A stretch of 64,000 nt of DNA from assembly GCF_014646295.1 (NCBI RefSeq), contig NZ_BMNE01000006.1, positions 186,001 to 250,000 of the forward strand, given 5' to 3'. Under the pieces are notes generated by a model. It did no database searches, was not told where the DNA came from, and was given only the letters and a program-made list of their open reading frames with translations. Below are positions 1-7,825 of this stretch, piece after piece; within the stretch, counting starts at the first letter, position 1, and every line of letters begins with the position of its first letter. Both the position numbers and the translations under genes were made by a program. This stretch comes from Nocardia rhizosphaerihabitans. Its GTDB lineage: Bacteria > Actinomycetota > Actinomycetes > Mycobacteriales > Mycobacteriaceae.

Positions 1-2
1 TG

Positions 3-494
3 CTGATGTTGCCGAAGCACGCAGTGGAGCAGGGCTGGTCGGTGGCGGGTGCGGGCAGGCTGGTCGCCTTGGCCGCACTGACGGCCGGGGTCACCTCGGC
101 GGGGCTGGTGCGGCTGCTGCGGCGGCACCCGCCGGAATCCCTGCTGCGGGTGCTGTATTCGGTGCGCCTGGCCGCGCTGCTGCCCGCGGTGTTCGTGCCG
201 GGGCCGGAGGTGCTGGTCGTGGTGGCCGTGCTGTTCGGCGTCGCGTCGTTCCCGGTCATCCCGCTGACCATGGCGATCCTCTCGCGCGGTCTCGACCCCG
301 CCCGGATGGGCCGCACGCTGGCGCCTGCCTGGGTCATCCATCAGCTCGCCGCCGCCACCGGCCTCGGCGTGGCCACCGTCGTGCACGCCCTCACCGACAG
401 CTACCGCGGCTACTTAGCCCTCGGGCTTGTCCTCACCGTCGCCGCGGCCCTCCTGATCACCCCGGTCCGCCGTCGCGAACCGGTCACCGTATGA
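3..494 (+). CDS. C-terminal part of a multi-pass membrane transporter (MFS-like), truncated by the window edge
   Basis: The reading frame is open at the left edge, so the true start lies outside. The visible 160 or so residues form four or more hydrophobic segments (about residues 18-38, 50-70, 70-95 and 133-155) joined by short Arg-rich loops, and they end in a basic tail. This fits the last helices of an MFS efflux or uptake protein. No substrate-specific motif is visible. The stop overlaps a downstream ATG by 4 bases (ATGA at 491-494), so it is probably co-transcribed with the following hydrolase gene. A different multi-pass transporter family cannot be excluded. Confidence 0.55.
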   Translation: MMLPKHAVEQGWSVAGAGRLVALAALTAGVTSAGLVRLLRRHPPESLLRVLYSVRLAALLPAVFVPGPEVLVVVAVLFGVASFPVIPLTMAILSRGLDPARMGRTLAPAWVIHQLAAATGLGVATVVHALTDSYRGYLALGLVLTVAAALLITPVRRREPVTV

Positions 495-514
495 ATAAGA
501 AAGAGAGATCCATC

Positions 515-1381
515 ATGAGCCAGACCCGCCACAACACCGTCCAGATCCAGGGCCAGACCGTCTTCTACCGGGAGGCGGGCGACCCGAACGCCCCGGCTGT
601 CGTTCTGCTGCACGGCTTCCCGTCCAGCTCGGCCATGTTCCGCAATCTGATCCCGGCGCTGGCCGAGGACTACCACGTGATCGCGCCCGATCACATCGGC
701 TTCGGCCAGTCGGCCATGCCGCAGGTCGACGAATTCGATTACAGCTTCGACAAACTCACCGAGATCACCCTGGAACTGCTCGACACCCTCGGCATCGACC
801 GATTCGCGGTCTACATCCAGGACTACGGCGCGCCCATCGGCCTGCGCATCGCCTCGCGCAACCCCGAGCGGGTGAGCGCGATCATCACCCAGAGCGGCAA
901 CGCCTACCTCGAAGGCTTCACCCCGTTCTGGGAGGTGCTGTTCGCGCACGCGAACGACCGCGCCACCCATGAGCCCGAGGTGCGCAAGCTGCTCGAACTC
1001 GACGCAACGACATGGCAGTACACGCACGGTGTACCGGCGGACCGGCTCGCCCTCGTCAGCCCGGACACGTGGACCCTCGACCAGGCTTACCTGGACCGCC
1101 CCGGCAACAAGGAGATCCAGCTGCAGCTGTTCTTCGACTACAAGAACAATCTCGACGGATACCCCGAATTCCAGAAGTACTTCGCCGAGCACCGCCCGCC
1201 CACGCTGATCACCTGGGGCGAGCACGACGAGATCTTCGGCGCCGACGGTGCGCGCGCCTACCTGCGTGACCTGCCCGACGCCGAACTGCATCTGCTCGAC
1301 GCGGGCCACTTCGCGCTGGAGACACACGGACCCGAGATCGCGGCGCTGATCCGCGACTTCCTCGGCCGGGTCCTGCGCTGA
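515..1381 (+). CDS. Alpha/beta-fold hydrolase with Asp nucleophile (epoxide hydrolase / haloalkane dehalogenase-like)
   Basis: A 288-residue cytosolic alpha/beta hydrolase. The oxyanion motif HGFP is at residues 33-36. The nucleophile elbow reads QDYGAPIG, with Asp103 where lipases have Ser, as in haloalkane dehalogenases and epoxide hydrolases. The acid is probably Asp238 (in WGEHDEIFG) and the catalytic His is His265 (in DAGHFALE). I chose the ATG at 515 because AAAGAGAG lies 7-8 bases before it; an in-frame ATG at 491 overlaps the upstream stop but has no ribosome site. The substrate cannot be read from sequence. The upstream transporter may move the substrate or product. Confidence 0.85.
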   Translation: MSQTRHNTVQIQGQTVFYREAGDPNAPAVVLLHGFPSSSAMFRNLIPALAEDYHVIAPDHIGFGQSAMPQVDEFDYSFDKLTEITLELLDTLGIDRFAVYIQDYGAPIGLRIASRNPERVSAIITQSGNAYLEGFTPFWEVLFAHANDRATHEPEVRKLLELDATTWQYTHGVPADRLALVSPDTWTLDQAYLDRPGNKEIQLQLFFDYKNNLDGYPEFQKYFAEHRPPTLITWGEHDEIFGADGARAYLRDLPDAELHLLDAGHFALETHGPEIAALIRDFLGRVLR

Positions 1382-1387
1382 GTCCGG

Positions 1388-1415
1388 CGGCTGGGCGTCG
1401 TACGGCGCCCAGCCG
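1388..1415 (+). terminator. Stem-loop behind the hydrolase gene
   Basis: A perfect 10-bp inverted repeat (CGGCTGGGCG / CGCCCAGCCG) with an 8-nt loop begins 7 bases after the hydrolase stop. There is no T-run. It is probably an actinobacterial-type terminator separating the hydrolase from the lipase gene. Confidence 0.55.
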
Positions 1416-1489
1416 TCCCGGCGGCGTCGAGTACCCTGGTCGGCGGTTTATCGGCCGGGTGTGCCGGCCGTCGGTGTAGCGGGGGGAAC

Positions 1490-2698
1490 ATGCAGACAGG
1501 TATCGCTCGGGTGATCACGGTGGCCGCGGTGGCCTGCCTGGCCTTGTCGGCCGGGGCCTGTGCCGAAGACACTCCGGGCGTGGCCGAGGTCGCGGGCGCA
1601 CCACAGGCCCGCTTCTACTCGCCGCCCGCGGAATCGATTCCGGGACAGCACGGTTCGGTGATCAGGAGTCAACCGCTGACGGGGTCGCAGGCGGTGCCGG
1701 GCGCACGCAACTCGCTGGTGCTCTACCGATCGGTCGACGCGCAGGGCAAGACCGTCGCGGTGTCGGGCACGCTCGCCGTGCCGGAGGGGACGCCGCCCGC
1801 GGGCGGCTGGCCGTTGATCTCCTGGGCGCCGGGTACCAACGGCGTCGCCGATGCGTGCGCGCCCTCGCGCACCGAGGGATCCTCGCCGGGCAAGGACGAA
1901 CAGGCGCGCTGGGTCGCCAAGGGTTACGCGGTGGCCAGGACCGACTACCAGGGCCTCGGCACGCCGGGCAACCACGGCTATCTGATCGGCGAGACCGAAC
2001 AGCGGGCGGTGAGCGATTTCGCCACGGCCGCACGCGAAGTCGACAAGTCGGTGGGTGCGCGCTGGGTGGCGATGGGGCATTCGCAGGGTGGTCACGCCGC
2101 GCTGTTCGCCGCGGGCGCGGCCGCCGCGTGGGCGCCGGGTTCGGAATTGCTCGGCGCCGTCGCGCTGGCTCCCGCGTCGCATCTGGGGGAGCAGGTGCGG
2201 ATGGCGAAGTGGGCGGTGTCGAACCCGCTCGGCACGCTCGGCACCGGTGACATCGCGCTCTACGTGCCGCTGCTCGTGCGCGGCGCTCAGACCGTCACCG
2301 ATGTCGATCCGGCCCGGTTCCTCACCGACCGCGCGGTGTCGATGCTGCCGATCGCGGACTCTGAATGCACTGCGACGCTGCGGGATCGCGGCAAGTGGGG
2401 TGGGCTGTCCGCCAAGGACGTGTTCACCAAGGACGGCGACCTGTCCGGACTGCTGCGGGTACTCGACGACAACGATCCCAGCGGGTTGCGGTTCACCGCG
2501 CCGGTGCTGGTCCTGCAGGGCCGCTCCGACATGACCGTCCCGCTGAAGTCGACCGACGCGATGGTCGCCGAGCAGCAACTGCACGGCCAGTCCGTCGACT
2601 ACCGCAAGTACGACGACGTCGACCACAGCGGCATCGTCGCGGCCTCGTTCGCCGACGCGCTCGGCTGGGTGGACACCCGCTTCGGCATCACCCGCTGA
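1490..2698 (+). CDS. Secreted/lipoprotein lipase of the secretory (LIP) lipase family
   Basis: A 402-residue protein with an N-terminal hydrophobic export signal (residues 5-22) ending in a Cys at 24 (LSAGAC). The signal could be a non-classical lipobox or a Sec signal. The mature part is an alpha/beta hydrolase with the nucleophile motif GHSQGG (Ser198), an acid in VLQGRSDMTVP and a late His in DDVDHSG, the pattern of the secretory lipase family common in Nocardia and Mycobacterium. It likely hydrolyses acyl esters outside the membrane. A G-rich ribosome site (GGGGGGAAC) precedes the ATG. It appears to be a single-gene unit. Confidence 0.85.
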   Translation: MQTGIARVITVAAVACLALSAGACAEDTPGVAEVAGAPQARFYSPPAESIPGQHGSVIRSQPLTGSQAVPGARNSLVLYRSVDAQGKTVAVSGTLAVPEGTPPAGGWPLISWAPGTNGVADACAPSRTEGSSPGKDEQARWVAKGYAVARTDYQGLGTPGNHGYLIGETEQRAVSDFATAAREVDKSVGARWVAMGHSQGGHAALFAAGAAAAWAPGSELLGAVALAPASHLGEQVRMAKWAVSNPLGTLGTGDIALYVPLLVRGAQTVTDVDPARFLTDRAVSMLPIADSECTATLRDRGKWGGLSAKDVFTKDGDLSGLLRVLDDNDPSGLRFTAPVLVLQGRSDMTVPLKSTDAMVAEQQLHGQSVDYRKYDDVDHSGIVAASFADALGWVDTRFGITR

Positions 2699-2761
2699 GC
2701 CGGGTTACGCCGAGAGCAGAAGAACCGGGTGTGTCGGCGCCGGTATCCCTACGCTCGGAGT

Positions 2762-3160
2762 ATGGGCGAACACAACGGGTTGCGGGTGATTCCGGGCGGA
2801 CGCGGCGAAGGGCGTCCCGAACCGCTGTGGCGTGAGGCCCTCGGTGATCGCCTGCGCGCCCTGCGGCTGGCGCAGCGCTCCACCCTCGTCGACACCGCGG
2901 GCCGCGCGGGGATCTCCCCGCAGTACCTGTCCGAGGTCGAACGCGGCCGTAAGGAGCCGTCGAGCGAGATGATCGCGGCCCTCGCGGGTGCTCTCGGCAC
3001 CTCGCTGAGCGACCTCGTTGCCCAGGTGGCCGAGTCCATGCGCCGTCCCGCCGCGGCCCGCGCGGTCGTCATCGGTGGCGATCGACGCATCGGCGCTGCG
3101 ATCCAGCCCGCCCCGGTGCAGAACTTCGTCGCCCCGAACGCCGTTCTCCTGGCGGCTTGA
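2762..3160 (+). CDS. ClgR/PopR-family XRE transcriptional regulator with C-terminal LLAA
   Basis: A 132-residue helix-turn-helix protein. The core motif YLSEVERGRKEPSSE (about residues 59-73) and the flanking LWREALGDRLR and LSDLVAQVAESM match the actinobacterial ClgR/PopR regulators that activate clp genes. The last residues are VLLAA. C-terminal Ala-Ala makes Streptomyces PopR a Clp substrate, so this tail may be a degron. The ATG at 2762 is chosen because a -10-like TACGCT at 2750-2755 lies 6 bases before it, which predicts a leaderless mRNA; a GTG at 2729 is the alternative. The accessory clpP pair lies about 4.5 kb away. An unrelated XRE target is possible. Confidence 0.8.
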   Translation: MGEHNGLRVIPGGRGEGRPEPLWREALGDRLRALRLAQRSTLVDTAGRAGISPQYLSEVERGRKEPSSEMIAALAGALGTSLSDLVAQVAESMRRPAAARAVVIGGDRRIGAAIQPAPVQNFVAPNAVLLAA

Positions 3161-3194
3161 CCCCCGACCGCCGGGCAACCCCGATCCTGCCGAA

Positions 3195-3794
3195 TCAGGC
3201 CGTCCGCACGGACTCGAGCAGGCTGCGCAGCTGATCGACGAGCGCGCTGACCGGCATCTCCGGATCGATCGCGCGCTGCACGCCGAGGCCGATACCGAGC
3301 GAGAGTAGTTGCAGCGCGGCGTCTTCGGCCGAGATCGGCAGGTCGAAGCCCATCTCGTCGGCCTGCACCTGGATCAGGGAAGCCAGCACCGTGGTCATCG
3401 AGCGGCGGCGGGCTGCCAGTTCGGTGCGGACCTCGGGCATGTGCCTGGTGCTGGTCGCGAACTCGACCTCGAGTGCCGTCCAGCCGACGTCGCCGATGTT
3501 CTGGTCGGCCCAGCGGGCGAAGCCTTCGATCCGCTGCGCCATGGTGTCGTGCGGCAGCACCGCGTCGGCGAGGGACTGGGCCCGCTCCACGTGCACGACA
3601 TCGATCACGGCCAGGCCGAGTTCGTGCTTGGTGGCGAAGTTGGAGTAGACGGCGCCTTTGGAGAAGCCGGCCTCGGCGGCCACCTTCTCCAGCGAGGTCA
3701 CGTTGTAGCCGTCGGCGAGGAACAGGCGCTTGGCTGTCTCGACCAAACGCTCGCGGGTGAGTGCGTGCGACTCCTTGCGCGTCATCCTGGCCAC
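3195..3794 (-). CDS. TetR-family transcriptional regulator, probable repressor of the divergent monooxygenase operon
   Basis: A 199-residue TetR protein. The N-terminal helix-turn-helix (residues 13-58) ends in the typical GFSKGAVYSNFATKHEL recognition-helix pattern, and the C-terminal helical ligand domain has no assignable ligand. The GTG at 3794 lies exactly 6 bases after a -10-like TACACT (complement of 3801-3806), so it is probably leaderless; an in-frame ATG at 3785 is the alternative. It is divergent from the patatin gene, and a 23-bp dyad lies in the shared promoter region. It most likely represses the patatin-monooxygenase-SDR operon until a lipid or ketone ligand binds. Confidence 0.85.
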   Translation of the reverse strand: MARMTRKESHALTRERLVETAKRLFLADGYNVTSLEKVAAEAGFSKGAVYSNFATKHELGLAVIDVVHVERAQSLADAVLPHDTMAQRIEGFARWADQNIGDVGWTALEVEFATSTRHMPEVRTELAARRRSMTTVLASLIQVQADEMGFDLPISAEDAALQLLSLGIGLGVQRAIDPEMPVSALVDQLRSLLESVRTA

Positions 3795-3828
3795 GGCAGA
3801 AGTGTAGCAAAACGGGGTACCGCTGGAA

Positions 3829-3851
3829 CTCGAATACCGTTAGTATCCGAG
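3829..3851. promoter_or_regulatory. Probable TetR operator overlapping the patatin promoter
   Basis: The two 9-bp arms CTCGAATAC and GTATCCGAG are inverted repeats with one mismatch and a 5-bp spacer. The right arm overlaps the -10 box TAGTAT (3841-3846) of the leaderless patatin gene, so binding would block its transcription. It lies between the tetR start and the operon it faces. Confidence 0.65.
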
Positions 3852-3853
3852 TT

Positions 3854-4807
3854 ATGACTACACGACGTGGCCTCGCCATCGGGTGCGGCGGCATCCTCGG
3901 CTTCGCCTGGACAGCTGTCGCCCTCGACGCCGTCGAACGCGCTCTCGACTGGGATGTCCGCACCGCCGATGTGCTGATCGGCACCTCGGCGGGTGCGGAG
4001 ATCGTCGCCGCGCTCGGCTCCGGGCGTACCCCGGCCGACCTCCTCGCCGCCCTGGACGGCGCGCCCGACGCCGACCCGGTCCTCGCTCAGCACGTGGCCG
4101 TCGACCCTGGTGCGATGCCACCGCCGCCCGCGCTCGGGCTGCCCGGTCTCGGGCTCGTCGGGGCCGGTGTGCGCAGCGGTTCGGTCTACACCGCGCTGGC
4201 CGGGCTCCTGCCGAAGGGCCGCGGCGATGCCAACTGGCTGCGCGCGTTCGGCCGGGCGCTGGCCCCGCGCGGCGGGTGGGTCGACCATCCGGCGACCTGG
4301 CTGGTCGCCGCCGACCCCAGCTCCGGCGAGCGGGTCGCCTTCGGTTCGAAGAACGCGCCGCATGTCGATCTCGGCGCGGCGATCGCCGCGTCGTGGGCGA
4401 TCCCCGGCTGGTTCCCGCCGGTGTCGATCGACGGACGCAACTTCGTCGACGGCGGTGCGGTGTCCTCGGTGTCGGCCGATCTGCTGGCCCCGCTGTACCT
4501 CGACGAGGTGGTGGTCGTCGCGCCGATGACCTCGGCGGGCGGCGCACCGGCCACCGGCCTGAGCCGCGTCGAACGTCTGCTGCGCGCGCAGATGACCCGA
4601 GGGCTCGACCGCGAAGTGGCGCTGCTGCGCGCCGCCGGTACCCGGGTGATCCGGGTCGAGCCCGGCCCCGCCGAACTCGCGGTGATGGGCCCCAACTTCA
4701 TGGATTCGGCCCGGCGGCAGGCCACCATGGCCGCCGCCCGCCGCATCGTCCCCGCCCGGGTCGCCGACGCGGTCCAGGTGTCTGTCGTCGAAGGAGAAAA
4801 CGTATGA
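3854..4807 (+). CDS. Patatin-like phospholipase
   Basis: A 317-residue patatin-fold acyl hydrolase. The oxyanion motif GCGGILG is at residues 9-15, the nucleophile motif GTSAG (Ser about 44) follows, and the dyad Asp lies in DGGAVS, so the Ser-Asp dyad is complete. It should cleave acyl chains from lipids. The ATG follows TAGTAT by 7 bases, indicating a leaderless transcript. Its stop overlaps the monooxygenase ATG (ATGA), and the third gene overlaps likewise, so the three form one tightly coupled operon. The set suggests deacylation, Baeyer-Villiger oxidation and alcohol/ketone interconversion on a lipid-derived substrate. Confidence 0.85.
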   Translation: MTTRRGLAIGCGGILGFAWTAVALDAVERALDWDVRTADVLIGTSAGAEIVAALGSGRTPADLLAALDGAPDADPVLAQHVAVDPGAMPPPPALGLPGLGLVGAGVRSGSVYTALAGLLPKGRGDANWLRAFGRALAPRGGWVDHPATWLVAADPSSGERVAFGSKNAPHVDLGAAIAASWAIPGWFPPVSIDGRNFVDGGAVSSVSADLLAPLYLDEVVVVAPMTSAGGAPATGLSRVERLLRAQMTRGLDREVALLRAAGTRVIRVEPGPAELAVMGPNFMDSARRQATMAAARRIVPARVADAVQVSVVEGENV

Positions 4808-6285
4808 GCAGCCACCACGAAGTGGTCGTGATCGGTGCGGGCATCTCGGGCATCTGCGCCGCGATCAAGCTCGCCGAGGCCGGTGTCGAGGATGTGCTGA
4901 TCGTCGAGAAGGCCGAGACCTTCGGCGGTACCTGGCGCGCCAACACCTACCCCGGCTGTGCCTGCGACGTGCCATCGGGCCTGTACTCGTTCTCGTTCGC
5001 CCCCAACAGCGAGTGGTCGCGGCTGTTCGCGACCCAGCCCGAGATCCTCGCCTATGTCGACCGCGTTGCGCGCGAGCACGGTCTCGCCGACCGCACGCGT
5101 TTCGGTGTGCAGGTGCTCAGGGCGCGCTGGGACGAGTCCGCGCGGCTGTGGCGGCTCGACACCGGCGACGGCGAGCTGACCGCCCGCTTCGTCGTCTCGG
5201 CCGCCGGTCCGTGGAACGAGCCGCGCGTGCCCGAGATCCCTGGCCTGGCCGAGTTCCCCGGCGAGGTGTTCCATTCCGCGCGCTGGAATCACGATTACGA
5301 CCTGCGCGGCAAGCGCGTCGCCGTGGTGGGGACCGGGGCGTCGGCGGTGCAGTTCGTGCCGGAGATCCAGAAGGAGGTCGTCGCGCTGCACCTGTTCCAG
5401 CGGACCGCCCAGTGGGTGCTGCCCAAGCTCGACCACCCGGTGCCCCGCATAGAGAAGCGGGTCATGCGCCGGGTGCCCTTCGCGCACAAGGCATTACGCT
5501 CGGTGGAGTACACGCTGATGGAAGGGCTCGGCGTCGCGTTCCGTAATCCGCGTCCGCTGATGCAGACGGTGCAGTCGGTGGGCTCGGCGTATCTGCGTGC
5601 GGTGGTGCGCGATCCGCAGCTGCGGGCCAAGCTTACCCCCGACTATCTGCTCGGCTGCAAGCGAATCCTGTTCTCCAACAGCTACCTCCAGTCGCTGACC
5701 AAGGACAACGTCGACGTGCACGCCACCGCCGTCGCCGAGTTCCGCGGCAACACCGTGATCGGCGCCGACGGCAGTACCGCCGAGGTCGACGCCGTCATCC
5801 TCGGCACCGGCTTCCACATCCTCGACACCCCGCTGGCCGACATCGTGCGCGGCGCCGACGGGCGGACCATGGCCGAGCACTGGCAGGGCTCGCCCGAGGC
5901 CTACCTCGGCACCGTCACCACCGGTTTCCCCAATGCGTTCACCGTGCTCGGCCCCAGTCTCGGCACCGGCCACTCCTCGGCCTTCGCCATTCTCGAGGCC
6001 CAGGTCGACTTCCTGGTCTCGGCGATCGCGAGCGCGCGGCGGCGGGGTTGGGCGATCCTGGATGTGCGGCCGGAGGTCCAGGCCCGCTATGTCGACCAGG
6101 TGCAATCCGCGCTGGCCGGCACCGTCTACAACGCGGGCGGCTGCCAGAGCTACTACCTGGATGCCAACGGCCGCAACAGTTTCAGCTGGCCCTGGTCCAC
6201 CGGTGAGCTGACCCGCCGGGTCAGCGCCTTCGACCCCGACGACTTCACCATCACCACCGACGACGAGATGGCGGTACCGGCATGA
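4804..6285 (+). CDS. Flavin-binding Baeyer-Villiger-type monooxygenase
   Basis: A 493-residue class B flavoprotein monooxygenase. It has an FAD Rossmann motif (VVIGAGISG, residues 7-15), a second NADPH motif (VVGTGASA, about 175-182), and between them a Baeyer-Villiger fingerprint FPGEVFHSARWN (about 151-162). The family's final Pro or Asp is Asn here. It inserts oxygen into ketones to give esters, using NADPH and O2. Related enzymes include MymA and EtaA of mycobacteria. It overlaps the patatin upstream and the SDR downstream by 4 bases each. The substrate is unknown; long-chain or steroid ketones are plausible. Confidence 0.88.
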   Translation: MSSHHEVVVIGAGISGICAAIKLAEAGVEDVLIVEKAETFGGTWRANTYPGCACDVPSGLYSFSFAPNSEWSRLFATQPEILAYVDRVAREHGLADRTRFGVQVLRARWDESARLWRLDTGDGELTARFVVSAAGPWNEPRVPEIPGLAEFPGEVFHSARWNHDYDLRGKRVAVVGTGASAVQFVPEIQKEVVALHLFQRTAQWVLPKLDHPVPRIEKRVMRRVPFAHKALRSVEYTLMEGLGVAFRNPRPLMQTVQSVGSAYLRAVVRDPQLRAKLTPDYLLGCKRILFSNSYLQSLTKDNVDVHATAVAEFRGNTVIGADGSTAEVDAVILGTGFHILDTPLADIVRGADGRTMAEHWQGSPEAYLGTVTTGFPNAFTVLGPSLGTGHSSAFAILEAQVDFLVSAIASARRRGWAILDVRPEVQARYVDQVQSALAGTVYNAGGCQSYYLDANGRNSFSWPWSTGELTRRVSAFDPDDFTITTDDEMAVPA

Positions 6286-7118
6286 GTTACCCACGAATCG
6301 ACCTCGACGGCGCGCTGGTCGCGGTCACCGGCGCCGCACGCGGCATCGGCCTCGCCACCGCCGCGGCCTTCGCGGCCAAGGGCGCCTACGTCGCGCTCGG
6401 TGATCTCGACGAGGCGCTGGCGGTGCAGGCCGCCGACGAGATCGGCATCCGGGCCATGGGGCATGTCCTCGACGTCACCGACAAGGACTCGTACGCGGCG
6501 TTTCTCGCCGCGGCCGCGAAGTGGCGTGGCGCACCGCTGGACGTGCTGGTGAACAACGCGGGCGTGATGCCCAACGGCGCGTTCCTCGACCAGTCCGATC
6601 GGATCGACCAGCTCACCATGGACGTCAACGTCTACGGCGTCATCCACGGCATGCGCCTCGCCCTGCCCGGCATGGTCGAGCGCGGGTACGGCCATGTCGT
6701 GAACGTGGCCTCGCTGGCGGGCAAGTTCCCGATCAAGGGCCTGGCCGTCTACAACGCCAGCAAGTTCGCGGTGGTCGGGCTGACGGCGGCAACCCGGCTG
6801 GAGATGGACGCGACCGGGGTCAGCGTGAGCGCGGTGCTCCCGTCGGCGGTGCGCACCGAACTGAGCTCCGGCATCGACTACGGCATCCTGCCCGCCGTCG
6901 ATCCCGAGGACATCGCCGACGCCGTGGTCCGCACGGTCAAGACCAGGGCCGCCGAGACCGCGGTGCCGTCGTATGTCGGGTTGGCGGCCAATGCGTCCGG
7001 GCTGGTGCCGGAAGCGGTCATGCGGGTCTTCCGCAAGGCCGCCAACGACGACGCCGCGATCACCCGGGTCGACGACGAAGTGCGCCGCGCCTACCTGGAC
7101 CGCATCGAAAAGCAGTGA
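6282..7118 (+). CDS. Short-chain dehydrogenase/reductase of the monooxygenase operon
   Basis: A 278-residue classical SDR. It has a Rossmann motif TGAARGIG (residues 16-23), NNAG about residue 89, and a catalytic Ser with YxxxK (YNASK) near residues 155-159. The C-terminus is longer than in FabG, as in SadH-type alcohol dehydrogenases found beside mycobacterial monooxygenases. It would oxidise a secondary alcohol to the ketone used by the monooxygenase, or reduce the ketone. It starts within the monooxygenase stop (ATGA) and is the last gene before a convergent stem-loop. Confidence 0.87.
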   Translation: MSYPRIDLDGALVAVTGAARGIGLATAAAFAAKGAYVALGDLDEALAVQAADEIGIRAMGHVLDVTDKDSYAAFLAAAAKWRGAPLDVLVNNAGVMPNGAFLDQSDRIDQLTMDVNVYGVIHGMRLALPGMVERGYGHVVNVASLAGKFPIKGLAVYNASKFAVVGLTAATRLEMDATGVSVSAVLPSAVRTELSSGIDYGILPAVDPEDIADAVVRTVKTRAAETAVPSYVGLAANASGLVPEAVMRVFRKAANDDAAITRVDDEVRRAYLDRIEKQ

Positions 7119-7166
7119 CGCACAGCTGAATCGCCGTTGCCGCACAGCAGCGACGCCATGAGCAGT

Positions 7167-7196
7167 AGCGGCCTGTCACGACCACGACAGGCCGCT
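7167..7196. terminator. Bidirectional stem-loop between the SDR operon and the accessory clpP pair
   Basis: A perfect 11-bp inverted repeat (AGCGGCCTGTC / GACAGGCCGCT) with an 8-nt loop sits between convergent genes. There is no T-tract. Confidence 0.6.
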
Positions 7197-7225
7197 CCCG
7201 CCGTGAGTGGGTGCGGCCATGCCAT

Positions 7226-7816
7226 TCACTCCCGTTCGTGCAGCACCTGGTCGACCAGGCCGTATTCGAGCGCGGTGTCGGCGGTGAACACCCGGTCCCG
7301 ATCGGTGTCGCGGCGCAGGGTCTCCGGTGTCTGACCGGTGTGCTTGGACAGGATCGCCTCGATCGCCGCACGCATCCGGACGATCTCGTCGGCCTGCAGG
7401 ATCAGGTCCGGGATGGTGCCCTGGCCGCGAGTCGCGGGCTGATGCAACACGATTCGGGTGTGCGGGAGCATCGAACGATGACCCGCCGCGCCGCCGGCCA
7501 GCAGGACCGCGCCGACCGCGATGGCCTGGCCGACGCAGGTGGTGTGCACGGGCGCCTTGATGAAACTCATGGTGTCGTAGACGGCCAGCATCGCCGACAG
7601 ATCGCCGCCCTCGCAGTTGATGTACAGGCTGATCGGCTGGCCGGGGCTGTCGGATTCCAAGTGCAGCAGCTGGGCGATGAGCGCGTTGGCGACACCGGAA
7701 TCGATGGGCGTGCCGAGGTAGACGATGCGCTCGCTGAGCAGATGCGAGTAGATGTCGGTGATCCGCTCACCACCGCGATGCTGGGACACGACATTAGGGA
7801 TGGTGTAACTGGTCAC
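7226..7816 (-). CDS. ClpP-family protein lacking the catalytic serine (ClpR-like)
   Basis: A 196-residue ClpP-fold protein. The active-site region reads CVGQAIAVGAVLL: Ala100 (codon GCG) stands where the paralogue in this window has the nucleophile Ser (CLGQAASAAAVLL). The His (LHQP, His125) and the Asp region (DTDRDR) remain. The usual SPGGS oxyanion loop is CEGGD. It should therefore be a non-cleaving ring subunit like cyanobacterial and plastid ClpR. It is the second gene of an operon, 9 bp behind an apparently active ClpP, with ribosome site AAGGAG and GTG start. It probably forms a mixed tetradecamer with that partner. Confidence 0.88.
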   Translation of the reverse strand: MTSYTIPNVVSQHRGGERITDIYSHLLSERIVYLGTPIDSGVANALIAQLLHLESDSPGQPISLYINCEGGDLSAMLAVYDTMSFIKAPVHTTCVGQAIAVGAVLLAGGAAGHRSMLPHTRIVLHQPATRGQGTIPDLILQADEIVRMRAAIEAILSKHTGQTPETLRRDTDRDRVFTADTALEYGLVDQVLHERE

Positions 7817-7825
7817 GATGACTCC

